Source: Cellvibrionaceae bacterium (lineage in GTDB: Bacteria; Pseudomonadota; Gammaproteobacteria; Pseudomonadales; Cellvibrionaceae). From it: a DNA stretch of 64,000 bases. Where the stretch lies: assembly GCA_024707385.1 (NCBI GenBank), contig JANPZW010000013.1, forward strand, positions 186,001 through 250,000. Reading direction: 5' to 3'. The position numbers and the translations under genes were made by a program. Positions within the stretch are counted from its first letter, which is position 1; every line of letters starts with the position of its first letter. The notes under the pieces were generated by a model, which was given only the letters and a program-made list of their open reading frames with translations, was not told where the DNA came from and searched no databases. Shown here one piece after another: positions 1 to 9,536 of the stretch.

Positions 1-1463
1 AGGCTTACGACCGCGCCATCGGCCAAATTGCGGAAGAATACGGTCTGGACACCTACCCCAATCAGATCGAAATCATCAGCTCGGAACAAATGATGGACGC
101 CTACGCGTCCGTCGGTATGCCGATCGGCTACAGCCACTGGTCCTACGGCAAACAATTCCTCAATGTGCAGCAGTCCTACAATCGCGGGCAGATGGGCCTC
201 GCTTACGAAATCGTCATCAATTCTAATCCCTGTATCTCGTACCTCATGGAAGAAAACACCATGATGATGCAGGCTCTGGTGATTGCCCACGCGTGTTACG
301 GCCACAATTCTTTTTTCAAAGGCAATTATCTGTTTCGCGCCTGGACTGATGCGTCGTCCATCATCGACTATCTGGTTTTTGCCAAGCAGTACATCGCCCA
401 GTGCGAGGAAAAATATGGCGTTGAGTCGGTGGAAGCCATTCTCGACTCCTGTCACGCCATCATGAATTACGGTGTCGACCGCTATAAAAGACCCTACCCC
501 ATTTCCACTCAGGAAGAGCAATTGCGGCAGAAGGAGCGAGAGGAATATCTGCAGCGCCAGATCAACGATCTCTGGCGCACCATTCCCGTTGACGATCATG
601 ATAAAAAACAGAAGAGGACCGCGCGCTTCCCCGAGGAGCCGCAAGAGAATCTGCTGTATTTCATCGAGAAAAAGGCGCCACTGCTCGAACCCTGGCAGCG
701 TGAAATCGTGCGCATTGTGCGCAAGATCGCGCAATATTTTTATCCCCAGAGACAGACCCAGGTGATGAATGAAGGTTGGGCGACCTTCTGGCATTACCAG
801 CTGATCAACACGCTGTACGATCGCGGGTTAATTACCGACGGATTTATGCTGGAGTTCATGCAGTCGCACACCAGCGTGATTTATCAGCCGTCCTATGACA
901 GCCCCTACTACAACGGCATCAATCCCTATACGCTGGGTTTTAGTATTTTTACGGATCTCAAACGCATCTGTGAGAATCCCACCGAGGAGGACAAGCGCTG
1001 GTTTCCGGATATCGCCGGCAGCAACTGGCTGGAAACTCTCGACTTTGCCATGCGCAACTTCAAGGATGAGAGTTTTATTCTGCAATTTTTATCGCCCAAG
1101 GTAATGCGCGATCTGAAGCTGTTTTGCATTCTGGATGACGATCACAACGCGACCATCAATGTAACCGCCATTCACGATGACGATGGTTATAGAGCGGTGC
1201 GCGAATCCCTCTCGGCGCATTACAACCTCGGCAACCGCGAGCCCAACATTCAGATTTTTGAAGTCGATGTGCGCGGCGATCGCTCCATCACCCTGCACCA
1301 CCAGCAATTCAACCGCCAGCCGCTGGACGACGACTCCACGAAAGAAGTACTCAAGCACATACACCGGCTGTGGGGATTTGACGTGCATCTGCATTCGCTG
1401 CGCGACAATGAAATCTTCGAGCGTTTTCATTGCCCCGACCCAAGGGCCAACGACGACCATTAG
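1..1463 (+). CDS. spoVR: SpoVR family protein, 5' end outside window
   Basis: The reading frame is already open at the left edge (in phase from base 3) and ends at TAG 1461-1463, so the N-terminus is missing. The visible part (about 487 residues) carries the SpoVR signature: GYSHWSYGK, the YEIVINSNPC block, EENTMMMQ..VIAHACYGHNSFFKGNYLF, and NEGWATFWHY near the middle. SpoVR is named for a Bacillus spore-cortex gene, but it is widespread in non-sporulating proteobacteria, where it usually sits beside a YeaH-type protein and a PrkA-type kinase; its biochemical role is unsettled. Those partners would lie to the left of the window. The C-terminal end looks complete. Confidence 0.93.
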   Translation, partial: AYDRAIGQIAEEYGLDTYPNQIEIISSEQMMDAYASVGMPIGYSHWSYGKQFLNVQQSYNRGQMGLAYEIVINSNPCISYLMEENTMMMQALVIAHACYGHNSFFKGNYLFRAWTDASSIIDYLVFAKQYIAQCEEKYGVESVEAILDSCHAIMNYGVDRYKRPYPISTQEEQLRQKEREEYLQRQINDLWRTIPVDDHDKKQKRTARFPEEPQENLLYFIEKKAPLLEPWQREIVRIVRKIAQYFYPQRQTQVMNEGWATFWHYQLINTLYDRGLITDGFMLEFMQSHTSVIYQPSYDSPYYNGINPYTLGFSIFTDLKRICENPTEEDKRWFPDIAGSNWLETLDFAMRNFKDESFILQFLSPKVMRDLKLFCILDDDHNATINVTAIHDDDGYRAVRESLSAHYNLGNREPNIQIFEVDVRGDRSITLHHQQFNRQPLDDDSTKEVLKHIHRLWGFDVHLHSLRDNEIFERFHCPDPRANDDH

Positions 1464-1588
1464 TTCCAGCGGTTGCGTCGCAGCCGCTATTCCTTAGCCC
1501 ACATCCATTCCTGCGCATAAGACGTAAGATGCTGTCTAACGCTCTTTGATTGGGGCGCATTTTTATGCGGAAGCGGGTTAGGGATGGT

Positions 1589-3015
1589 ATGACGACAGCA
1601 ATTTTCTGGTTCACCCTCGATCTGCGCCTGCGGGATCTTCCCGGCTTGGCCGCCGCAATGCGCCAGTACGATCAGGTGGTGCCGGTTTTTATTCTCGACC
1701 AGAGTGATCCATGGTTTTTCGGCGGCGCGAGCCAGTGGTGGCTGGACCACAGTCTGGAAAAACTCAGTGCCGATATCGCCGCACAGGGAGGCCAACTGAT
1801 TCTGCGTCGCGGCGACACCCTGCCCTGCCTGCGCCAAATGATTCTGCAGACCGGCGCAGTTGCCGTCCATTTCAGTCGCGCCTACGAACCCTGGCTCGCC
1901 GCAAAACAACAGCAGGTTTTTCACACGCTCGCGGCGGAAGGTATCGCCTGCAAGCGCTACGGCGGCCGGCTCCTCCTGGAGCCGGAACTCATCCTCAATC
2001 AACAGGGCAAGCCGTTTCAGGTTTTTACGCCCTATTACAAACGCTGCCTGAAAATCCTCGACCTGCCCCCGGATGCGCCTATGCCCAAACCGCGCTGGCA
2101 CAATCACAAGCTGCCAGGCGAGCGTCTGCAGGATTGGAATTTATTGCCGACCAAGCCGAACTGGGCGACAGGCTTCGACGCTTGGGAGCCGGGCGAAGCA
2201 GGTGCTCATAAGTCCCTGCGTGAAGCCGTCACCAAGCGGGTCGCGAGCTACTCTTCCCTGCGCGATCGACCCGCCATTGAAGGCACTTCGCGATTGTCGC
2301 CGCACCTGCATTTTGGCGAGATCAGCCCGCGCGACATATGGCACAGCATCAGCCACAGCCGAACCCTCGCAGCGGGTGCAGGCGAGCCCTTTCTGCGCCA
2401 ATTGATCTGGCGTGAATTCAGTTTTTATCTGCTGCATCATTGGCCGGGAATACCCGAATACGCCTTCAAACCCGCCTTCGAGCATTTTCCTTGGACGCGA
2501 AATGCCAAAGCGCTCAAGGCCTGGCAGAAGGGGCAGACGGGATATCCCATAGTGGATGCGGGCATGCGCGAACTCTGGCACACCGGCTGGATGCACAATC
2601 GCGTGCGCATGATCGTGGCGTCGTTTCTGACCAAACATCTGCAGCTTCATTGGCGCGAGGGGGCGGCCTGGTTCTGGGACACACTGGTGGATGCGGACCT
2701 GGCCAACAACACCGCCGGCTGGCAGTGGGTAGCGGGTTGCGGCGCTGATGCAGCGCCCTACTTCCGCATTTTCAATCCGGTGTTACAGGGGAGAAGTTCG
2801 ACGCGGACGGCACCTATGTGCGCACCTGGGTACCGGAACTGGCGCGGTTGCCAGCGAAATACATCCACAAACCCTGGCTCGCGTCGCGCGCTGTTCTGGA
2901 GCAGGTCGGAGTGGAATTGGGTAAAACCTACCCTGCGCCCATTGTGGATCACGAACTTGCGCGGCAAACCGCCCTGGCAGCCTACGCACAGGTCAAGCGG
3001 ACGGTCGATAACTGA
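1589..3015 (+). CDS. phr: Deoxyribodipyrimidine photolyase, frameshifted
   Basis: This is a light-driven repair enzyme for UV-induced pyrimidine dimers, of the FAD photolyase/cryptochrome family. An N-terminal antenna-domain motif (FWFTLDLRLRD, a variant of the usual FRRDLRL) is followed by the FAD-binding block: EGTSRLSPHLHFGEISPRDIW from residue 231, LIWREFSFYLL, and GWQWVAGCGADAAPYFRIF from residue 377. After FNPVLQG the frame breaks in a run of four G (2788-2791). The expected EKFDADGTYVRTWVPELARLPAKYIHKPW and C-terminus continue in the next frame to TGA 3013-3015, so one G is missing. Restored length is 475 residues, normal for the family. ATG 1589 was chosen for its upstream AGGG and the antenna-domain start. 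The 3' end overlaps the convergent kinase gene by 23 bp. Confidence 0.88.
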
Positions 3016-5578
3016 CATCCAGATAGGACTGCATGGCGCCGCGCAGGCGGATCACATGGGACTGCAAGGCCTGCACCTCACTCTCAACATTTAACTGTTC
3101 GTCCTGTCCAAGGCGCGCTTCGAGATTCGCCAGGAAGACGGGTAATGCCCTCGCCCCGAGGTTGGCGGATGATCCCTTCAAGCCATGGATCTGGCGTGCG
3201 GCAAACGTTCGGTCGCCGCGGTGCAGAGCCTGCACAATTTCCCGCTCCACCGCGTCCAACCCCGCCAGAAACGACTGGATCAGCTTCACCATCCGCTCCT
3301 CCTTTTGCCTCACCAACTTCAGCAGGGCTGCCACGTCCCACACCAGCGCCTCCGGCGCAAGCACATTCGGGATGGCCGCTGGCGCGTCCTCCACCTCGCC
3401 CGCCGGACGCAGCCACTGGTTGAGTTTGCTCTGCAGCACTTCCAGCTGCACCGGCTTGCTCAGGTAATCGTTCATACCCGCGGCGAGGCACTTCTCCCGG
3501 TCCCCCGCCATGGCGTTGGCCGTCATGGCGATGATGATCAATGGGCTCACTGAGCTGCGCGCCTCCCACTGGCGAATCTGGCGCGTCGCCTCGTAGCCAT
3601 CCATTTGCGGCATCTGACAGTCCATCAGCACCAGCTTGTACGGCCAGCCCGCGTCCTGGGCTCGCTTGACCTCCGCCACCGCCTCCCGCCCGTCGTACAC
3701 CATAGTCGCCGCGTACCCCAGCGTTTCCAGGGCCACCTCGGCGACGTCGCGGTTGGTGTCGTTATCTTCCACTAGCAGCAGACGCGCCTCTTGATTGACC
3801 TTCTGGGCCGACAACGCAGCCGGAGACATAGCCGGGCTCTCTGTGGGCGCGCGACCGCTGACCACATCCAGCAGACCGGCCTGCACCAACTTGCCGCGAT
3901 TGCCCAAAGCCAGAACCAGCGCCCGCAGCAGGCGCTGGGGCGGCACCGGCTTGTAGAGGCTGGCGCTGATACCCAGGGAGCGCAACAGTCCGCTCTCCAG
4001 TTCCTGCATCCCGGAGCTCAACAGCACTAGGATCATTTCGCGGTCCGGCATTTGTGTGCGAATCAGCCGCGCCAGCATCACGCCGTCCACCGCTGGCATT
4101 TGCATATCCAGGAGCGCTATATCGATGGCAGCGTCCTGCGCCAGCCGGATGAGCGCTTGTTTCGCATCCTCCGCTTCTATTACCCAAGCTCCCTGATGCT
4201 CCAGCTGTTTGCGCAACACCAGGCGATTGGTGGCATTGTCGTCTACTACCAGAATCCGTTTGCCGGACAAGAGATTGGGGTCGTAGGGATCCGGTGTAGC
4301 CGCCAGTTCGGCTTCAGCCTTGGCCACCGGCAGCGTAAAGAAAAAGCAGCTGCCGCGACCGGGCTCACTCTCCACCCCGATACTGCCGCCCATCAACTGG
4401 CAGAGCTGCTTGCAGATGGCGAGGCCAAGACCGGTGCCGCCATACAAACGAGTGGTGGAGGCGTCCGCCTGGGTGAAGCTGGCAAAAAGTTCGAGCTGCT
4501 TTTCCATGGCGATGCCGATACCGGAATCCTTGACCGACCAGAGCAGCTCCAGGCGCCCATCCACCTCGCGCGGCTCCACCGCCACCACTATCTCACCCCG
4601 CTCCGTAAACTTGAGCGCGTTGGCCACCAGATTGTTGAGGATCTGGCGCAGGCGCACCGGGTCCGCCTTGATATACAAGGGCGTATCCGGCGCTATGTCG
4701 AGAATCAGCTCCAGCCTTTTCGCCTCCGCCTTGGCGCCAAAGGCGGCAACCACTTCGTTGATCAGCTGTTCGAGATCAAACGCCACCGGCTCTATGCGCA
4801 GTTTGCCCGCCTCTATCTTCGAAAAATCCAGGATGTCGTTGATGATGGTCAACAGCGCATTGGCACTGGATTGGGCAATGCCAAGATAGCGGCGCGTCTC
4901 ATCGGCAAGGTCGGTATTGAGCGCTATATCAAGCATGCCGAGAACCCCATTCATCGGCGTGCGGATTTCATGGCTCATATTGGCGAGGAAATAATTCTTG
5001 GCCTGGAGCGCCTCCTTCAGCTCCTGATTCTGCTCGCGCAGCCGATTGCGCAGTTTCACGATTGCCTGGCATAAACGAGTGAGCGTCACGGCGCAAAAAC
5101 TGAAGACCAGCCACTGCATCAAAACATCCCAGGTGACCGCGTGAGGAACCAGCAGGCCGCGCAGGCAGTGCATCAACAACATTACCGCGATGACGTACGC
5201 GCATAACACGTTAAATTGACGCTCGGTGGCGCGAAAAATCCCAAATACCACCGTAATCAGTGTCATCAGATAAAGCACAAGATCGAGCCGGGTGGAGATC
5301 GCAATAGCCGCCATGGCGCAACTGGTTGCCCAATACATCTGCGGCACACTGAGGGCAGGATCGCCAAAACGCAGGTTGTACCCGCTTTTGATGGCCAGAA
5401 TAAACGCGATATTGACCGCCCAAAACAGCGCCAACGCTGTCGCCAACCAGATTGCGGAAATCAGCAGATATCCGTTTACATGGCCGAAGATAAGCGCCGC
5501 CGACAGCACTACACCGCCGGCAGCGGCAAGCAAGGTATTGGACAGGCGGATCGTCTGCTGTCGCGCCAGATCAGTCAC
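2993..5578 (-). CDS. BarA-like hybrid sensor histidine kinase (HisKA, HATPase, two REC, Hpt)
   Basis: An 861-residue inner-membrane phosphorelay protein. Residues about 10-180 are a bundle of roughly six hydrophobic helices with no obvious periplasmic sensor domain, followed by a short coiled coil. The kinase core has the phospho-acceptor H203 (NMSHEIRTPMNG), the N box NNLVANALKFT (about 315-325) and the G boxes DSGIGI and GGTGLGL. Two receiver domains follow: D491 in LLDMQMP, and D653 in LMDCQMPQMDGYEATRQIR. A C-terminal Hpt domain has H798 in QIHGLKGSSANLG. This is the BarA/unorthodox-kinase arrangement, which usually passes phosphate to a separate response regulator; none is encoded next to it, so the output is unknown. 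The start codon is GTG with only a distant AAGGA, so the true start is uncertain. Confidence 0.9.
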   Translation of the reverse strand: MTDLARQQTIRLSNTLLAAAGGVVLSAALIFGHVNGYLLISAIWLATALALFWAVNIAFILAIKSGYNLRFGDPALSVPQMYWATSCAMAAIAISTRLDLVLYLMTLITVVFGIFRATERQFNVLCAYVIAVMLLMHCLRGLLVPHAVTWDVLMQWLVFSFCAVTLTRLCQAIVKLRNRLREQNQELKEALQAKNYFLANMSHEIRTPMNGVLGMLDIALNTDLADETRRYLGIAQSSANALLTIINDILDFSKIEAGKLRIEPVAFDLEQLINEVVAAFGAKAEAKRLELILDIAPDTPLYIKADPVRLRQILNNLVANALKFTERGEIVVAVEPREVDGRLELLWSVKDSGIGIAMEKQLELFASFTQADASTTRLYGGTGLGLAICKQLCQLMGGSIGVESEPGRGSCFFFTLPVAKAEAELAATPDPYDPNLLSGKRILVVDDNATNRLVLRKQLEHQGAWVIEAEDAKQALIRLAQDAAIDIALLDMQMPAVDGVMLARLIRTQMPDREMILVLLSSGMQELESGLLRSLGISASLYKPVPPQRLLRALVLALGNRGKLVQAGLLDVVSGRAPTESPAMSPAALSAQKVNQEARLLLVEDNDTNRDVAEVALETLGYAATMVYDGREAVAEVKRAQDAGWPYKLVLMDCQMPQMDGYEATRQIRQWEARSSVSPLIIIAMTANAMAGDREKCLAAGMNDYLSKPVQLEVLQSKLNQWLRPAGEVEDAPAAIPNVLAPEALVWDVAALLKLVRQKEERMVKLIQSFLAGLDAVEREIVQALHRGDRTFAARQIHGLKGSSANLGARALPVFLANLEARLGQDEQLNVESEVQALQSHVIRLRGAMQSYLDVSYRPSA

Positions 5579-5768
5579 GGTGGTGAGGCCATCCTTCCGG
5601 AAAGTCGAATTGTCAGCAGTCCACTGCAGCTGCGGGTAGCCAACAGTTGAAAGACAGGTCTGCGATTGTGCGTAAACGTGAAGCGGATAGCGCGGTGAAT
5701 ATCGCTAGCCATCACAGATTTTACTTAGCCCGCTAACTTTATCCTTCAATCCCTGCGCCGTCGATGGT

Positions 5769-6689
5769 CTACACCTGCGCCTGCGATCTTTGGCGCCACA
5801 CTTCATACATGAGCCTTGCGCTTAACCACATGCGGTGCAGCAACCCTTGATACAGGGCGAGAGCCAGGATGATCAGACCGGCCCCCAACACCGACTGCGC
5901 GGAAATCCGCTCGCCGGCGAGAGCCCCCCAATTGAGCGCCATGATCGGCGTGATCAATGTAATAAGGGACACGCTGGTAACACTGCAGGCGCGCAGGACA
6001 AAGAACCAGAGAATGTGGCCAATGAGTGAGCCAGCCAGCACGAGATAGCCCACACCAAGCAGAGATTTTTCATCGATATAGGTAGGCAGCTGCCCGTCAA
6101 TAAAGAACCAGCTCAAAACGAAAAATGGCATCGACACCACCAAGCTCCCCGTTCCCATCCGCAGAGGATTGATAGCGGCCCCGAGCTTTTTCACTGCGAC
6201 GGAGCTGAAGCCCCAGATCGCACAGGCCAATACCATGACGAGAATTCCCGCAAAAGACTTGACCCCGTTTGTCGCCTGATCGCAATGCACCACCCAAAGG
6301 CCAAACACCGCGAGAAAAAGCGCCATAACACGGCCGCGCGAAAAGGAATTTTCGCCCAGCATAACAACGGAAAAAATACCGACGAAAAAGGGATAGATGC
6401 CCATGATGACCGACATAAGACCGGACGGAATCATCTGCGCGGCCCAATAGACCAGCAGCATGTTGGGAAATAATCCCAAAGCACTGGCGGTGTACACGAG
6501 CCAGTCGCGACGGTGAACAATAAAAGGCTGGCGCATTATTTTCAGCAGGCCGAAACACAGCAGCGCCGCCAATACCATTCTGGCGGTAATGCCGCTGACA
6601 AAAGTGAGGCTGCTGTTGCTCCAATGAATCGCCAACGGCGTCGTGGACCAAATTAAAACAACCATTAAATAAGCGCCGGCGACTTGCAT
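5769..6689 (-). CDS. EamA/DMT-superfamily transporter
   Basis: A 306-residue, very hydrophobic protein with about ten predicted transmembrane helices in two EamA-type halves (first repeat from residue 5, second from about 150). It begins MQVAGAYLMVVLIWSTTPLAI; WSTTPLAI matches the family's conserved first-helix end (W..P...). Such proteins export amino acids, purines or other metabolites, or take up small solutes; the substrate cannot be read from sequence. A strong terminator lies just upstream (6733-6764), so it is probably transcribed alone. It ends about 190 bp before the kinase gene on the same strand. Confidence 0.85.
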   Translation of the reverse strand: MQVAGAYLMVVLIWSTTPLAIHWSNSSLTFVSGITARMVLAALLCFGLLKIMRQPFIVHRRDWLVYTASALGLFPNMLLVYWAAQMIPSGLMSVIMGIYPFFVGIFSVVMLGENSFSRGRVMALFLAVFGLWVVHCDQATNGVKSFAGILVMVLACAIWGFSSVAVKKLGAAINPLRMGTGSLVVSMPFFVLSWFFIDGQLPTYIDEKSLLGVGYLVLAGSLIGHILWFFVLRACSVTSVSLITLITPIMALNWGALAGERISAQSVLGAGLIILALALYQGLLHRMWLSARLMYEVWRQRSQAQV

Positions 6690-6732
6690 GTCATGCTCCT
6701 TGAAAGAATCATCAGCATCTTCCGCGGCGCAT

Positions 6733-6764
6733 AAAAAAAGCCGCAGTTTTTGCTGCGGCTTTTT
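6733..6764 (-). terminator. Rho-independent terminator
   Basis: The stem AAAAGCCGCAG pairs with CTGCGGCTTTT around a short T-rich loop. On the minus strand the stem is followed by a run of T. It lies about 20 bp after the stop of the small minus-strand reading frame 6785-6919 and before the EamA gene, so it ends the small gene's transcript. Confidence 0.8.
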
Positions 6765-6784
6765 GGAAATTCAGGATTGATGCC

Positions 6785-6919
6785 CTACCCACCTTTTCCC
6801 ATCAACCGCCAGCGCGCCTGAATGACACGCGCCCACACCGCACGCGCCAGTCGACGCAGCACGGCTTTCACCGCGGCGACACGCGCAACAAAATGCAGAA
6901 TGGAAATGGCTTGGCTCAT
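6785..6919 (-). CDS. Small basic protein (44 aa), unrecognised
   Basis: ATG at 6919 and TAG at 6785-6787 enclose 44 codons beginning MSQAISILHFVARVAAVKAVLRR. The product is rich in Ala, Val, Arg and Trp, has almost no acidic residue, and could form one amphipathic or membrane-surface helix. The evidence that it is a real gene is context: it sits in the 337-bp gap between the EamA gene and cca, is divergent from cca, and is followed at once by a good intrinsic terminator. No family was recognised. It could instead be an untranslated small RNA ending at the same terminator. Confidence 0.45.
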   Translation of the reverse strand: MSQAISILHFVARVAAVKAVLRRLARAVWARVIQARWRLMGKGG

Positions 6920-7026
6920 AAATAAAAAAAGTGATGAAGGGAAAATATTCGCGACCGATGAATTGCTTACAAGGCGACGAATTCGCTAGAGTGTGGCGAA
7001 ACTTATTCATAGCGTCAACACACATC

Positions 7027-8261
7027 ATGGAAATATTTTTGGTCGGCGGCGCAGTGCGCGACAAATTGCTCGGACGTACGGTAACCGAAAATGACTGGGT
7101 GGTCGTGGGCGCAACGCCGCAGACGATGATCGCGCAAGGTTATCAGCCGGTGGGCAAGGATTTTCCAGTATTCCTGCATCCGCAAACCAAGGAGGAATAT
7201 GCCCTCGCCCGCACCGAGCGCAAAACAGGCCCGGGTTATACCGGCTTTCAATTTTATGCGGCGGAAGATGTGACGCTCGAGCAGGACTTGATCCGGCGCG
7301 ACCTCACCATCAACGCCATGGCAGAAAATTCCGCCGGAGAAATTATCGATCCCTTCGGCGGCAAAGCCGATCTGCACAATCGTTTACTGCGCCATGTTTC
7401 CCCGGCCTTTGCGGAAGACCCGGTGCGCGTATTGCGCATCGCGCGTTTTGCCGCCCGCTATCACCACCTCGGTTTCAAAGTCGCGCAGGAGACACTCGAT
7501 CTGATGCGCAGCATGGTGGCCAGCGGCGAAGTGGATCATCTGGTGGCGGAGAGAGTTTGGAAGGAAATGAGTCGCGCCTTGACAGAGCCCGATCCCGACG
7601 TATTTTTTCCACCCTGCGCGACTGCGGCGCTCTCGCGCGCATTTTTCCCGAACTCGACGCATTGTTCGGTGTGCCTCAGCGACCGGAATATCACCCGGAA
7701 GTGGACACGGGGATTCACACATTAATGTCACTGCAACAGGCCTGCCGTTTAAGCGCATCGGTGGATGTGCGCTTCGCAACGCTGGTGCACGATCTCGGCA
7801 AAGGGCAAACACCGCGCGAGGAGTGGCCGCGCCATCACGATCACGAAAGACGCAGCCTGCCGCTGGTGCGCGACTTATGTCAGCGTTTGGCAGCACCAAA
7901 ATCCGCACGCGATCTAGCTCTTGCGGTTGCGCAATTTCACACTCACTGCCACAGAGCGCTGGAACTGAAACCGGCGACGCTGGTAACGACTCTGGAAAAA
8001 CTCGACGCATTTCGCCGGTCTGAACGTTTCGGCGATTTTCTCTTATGCTGCGAAGCCGATGCACGCGGTCGCACCGGCCTTGAGGAGCGCGATTATCCGC
8101 AGGCGGAATATTTCGCCGGAGCGCTACGCGCCTGCACCCAGGTAAAAGTGAACGATCTGGTGGAGAAAGGGCTGACCGGCGCCGCGTTAGGCCAAGCGCT
8201 GCACCAAGCGCGTATCCACGCCGTCAAAGAATTTCAGCGGGAGAGAAACATCACACCATGA
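7027..8261 (+). CDS. cca: Multifunctional CCA tRNA nucleotidyltransferase, frameshifted
   Basis: Adds and repairs the CCA end of tRNAs. The start [17 protein letters not shown] is the family N-terminus (nucleotide-binding GGAVRD); NDWVVVG replaces the usual D.D...VG block, and [10 protein letters not shown] and [12 protein letters not shown] are also conserved. The C-terminal half is an HD phosphohydrolase domain (LVHDLGKG, later [10 protein letters not shown]), as in the E. coli enzyme. The frame breaks at the six-T run 7603-7608, after PDPDVFF. With one T restored it reads [24 protein letters not shown] and continues to TGA 8261, giving 411 residues (E. coli 412). The gene is essential or nearly so, which argues for a sequence error. 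It overlaps the next gene by ATGA. Confidence 0.92.
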
Positions 8262-9034
8262 AGCAGGATCATTCCTCATCATTTCAGGATCACTCCACAC
8301 CATTTAAAGTCGCCCTGGTCACCGGCGCCGCGCGGCGGATAGGCGCAGCCATTTGCCGCGCACTCCATATGGATGACTGGAACCTGGTGATTCATTGCAA
8401 TCAATCCTTGGCAGAAGCCGAGGCGCTCGCGCATGAATTGAATCAGCTGCGTCCGCACAGCGCACAGGTGGTGCAGGCCGATCTCACCAAAATGGTGGAT
8501 ATCCAATTTCTCGCCAGCGCCGCGCCCGCCGCCTGGGGACGATTGGACGCGCTGATAAACAACGCTTCGACATTTTTTCCCACCCCCATTTCCGGTGCGA
8601 CCGAAGAACAGTGGGATGATTTGCTCGGCAGCAATTTAAAAGCACCTTTTTTTCTCAGCCAGGCGCTTTATCCAGAATTGAGCCAACAGCGCGGCTGCAT
8701 CATTAATATCAGTGACATTTTTGCCGTACGCCCTATGCCGGGCCATACGATTTATTCCATCGCCAAAGCAGGCAACTCCATGCTGACCAAAAGCCTTGCG
8801 CTGGAAATGGCGCCGCAGGTGCGCGTCAACGGTGTCGCCCCGGGAGCAATTTTGTGGCCCGAAAATGCAGACGGAAAAGAAGTGGTCAATACAGACAAAC
8901 TGGCGCAAATTCCGCTCGGCACTTTGGGTGGGGCCCAGGCGATCGCCAATACTGTGAAATTTTTGATTAATGAATCGCCCTATATCACCGGGCAGATTCT
9001 CGCCGTGGATGGCGGTCGCTCGCTGCAGCAATAA
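8258..9034 (+). CDS. folM: SDR-family pteridine reductase-like protein (FolM-like)
   Basis: A 258-residue short-chain dehydrogenase/reductase. It has an N-terminal Rossmann motif TGAARRIG, with the Arg at the position typical of pteridine reductases, then NNASTFFPTP, the active-site YSIAKAG and the PGAILWPE segment. FolM/PTR1 enzymes reduce dihydromonapterin or dihydrobiopterin with NADPH. The assignment to pterins rests on the RRIG motif and on the neighbouring folate genes folB and folK; a general SDR is the alternative. The start ATG overlaps the cca stop by four bases, indicating translational coupling. The gene converges on folK with one base between stops. Confidence 0.78.
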   Translation: MKQDHSSSFQDHSTPFKVALVTGAARRIGAAICRALHMDDWNLVIHCNQSLAEAEALAHELNQLRPHSAQVVQADLTKMVDIQFLASAAPAAWGRLDALINNASTFFPTPISGATEEQWDDLLGSNLKAPFFLSQALYPELSQQRGCIINISDIFAVRPMPGHTIYSIAKAGNSMLTKSLALEMAPQVRVNGVAPGAILWPENADGKEVVNTDKLAQIPLGTLGGAQAIANTVKFLINESPYITGQILAVDGGRSLQQ

Positions 9035-9035
9035 A

Positions 9036-9536
9036 CTAAGATTTTACCAGCTGCCAGACAAATTCAACGCGCCACAGGCGCTGATGGTTTTTATCGTAAT
9101 CCCGCCACAAAGCGCTCATAGATTGCTTTTTTTGCGGGTGCGACAGATCCGGCGCCAGATCGGCGAGCGGTTGCAGAACAAATGCATTGGTAAGAATTTC
9201 CGCGCGCGGCAGCGTCACACCATCCACCTCACCCACCGCATCACCGTAAAGCAGAATATCGATATCCAATGTCCTGCCGCTGAAACGCGGCGCTGAGCGA
9301 TCGCGTCCGTTGTCATTTTCAATCGCGCGCAGCGTCTGCAATAAATCCTTCACCGCAAGGGAGGTTTCGATTTCAACTACTAGATTGAGAAAATTGGCTC
9401 CGCTGAATCCCACCGCCGCACTTTCGTAAACCGGGGAAATGTTCAAATCGCCGAAGGACTCGCTCAAGGCATCGAGTGCGCGCGCGATATGAAATTCAGG
9501 CTTTTGATTACTGCCAAGCCCCAGAAACACCCTCAT
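9036..9536 (-). CDS. folK: 6-hydroxymethyl-7,8-dihydropterin pyrophosphokinase
   Basis: Transfers pyrophosphate from ATP to 6-hydroxymethyl-dihydropterin, the step before dihydropteroate synthase in folate synthesis. The 166-residue protein has the family landmarks: MRVFLGLGSN at the N-terminus, the NLVVEIETSL strand, RFSGRTLDIDILLYGD (HPPK signature, a slight variant of R.pRtlDiDiL.yg) and the PRAEILTNAFVLQPLADLAP block. Its start codon overlaps the stop of folB (ATGA), so the two are co-translated. Confidence 0.94.
   Translation of the reverse strand: MRVFLGLGSNQKPEFHIARALDALSESFGDLNISPVYESAAVGFSGANFLNLVVEIETSLAVKDLLQTLRAIENDNGRDRSAPRFSGRTLDIDILLYGDAVGEVDGVTLPRAEILTNAFVLQPLADLAPDLSHPQKKQSMSALWRDYDKNHQRLWRVEFVWQLVKS

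Noticed and set aside
6931..7026. Upstream in-frame start for cca
   Set aside because: It would add 32 residues before the conserved [12 protein letters not shown] start of the family.
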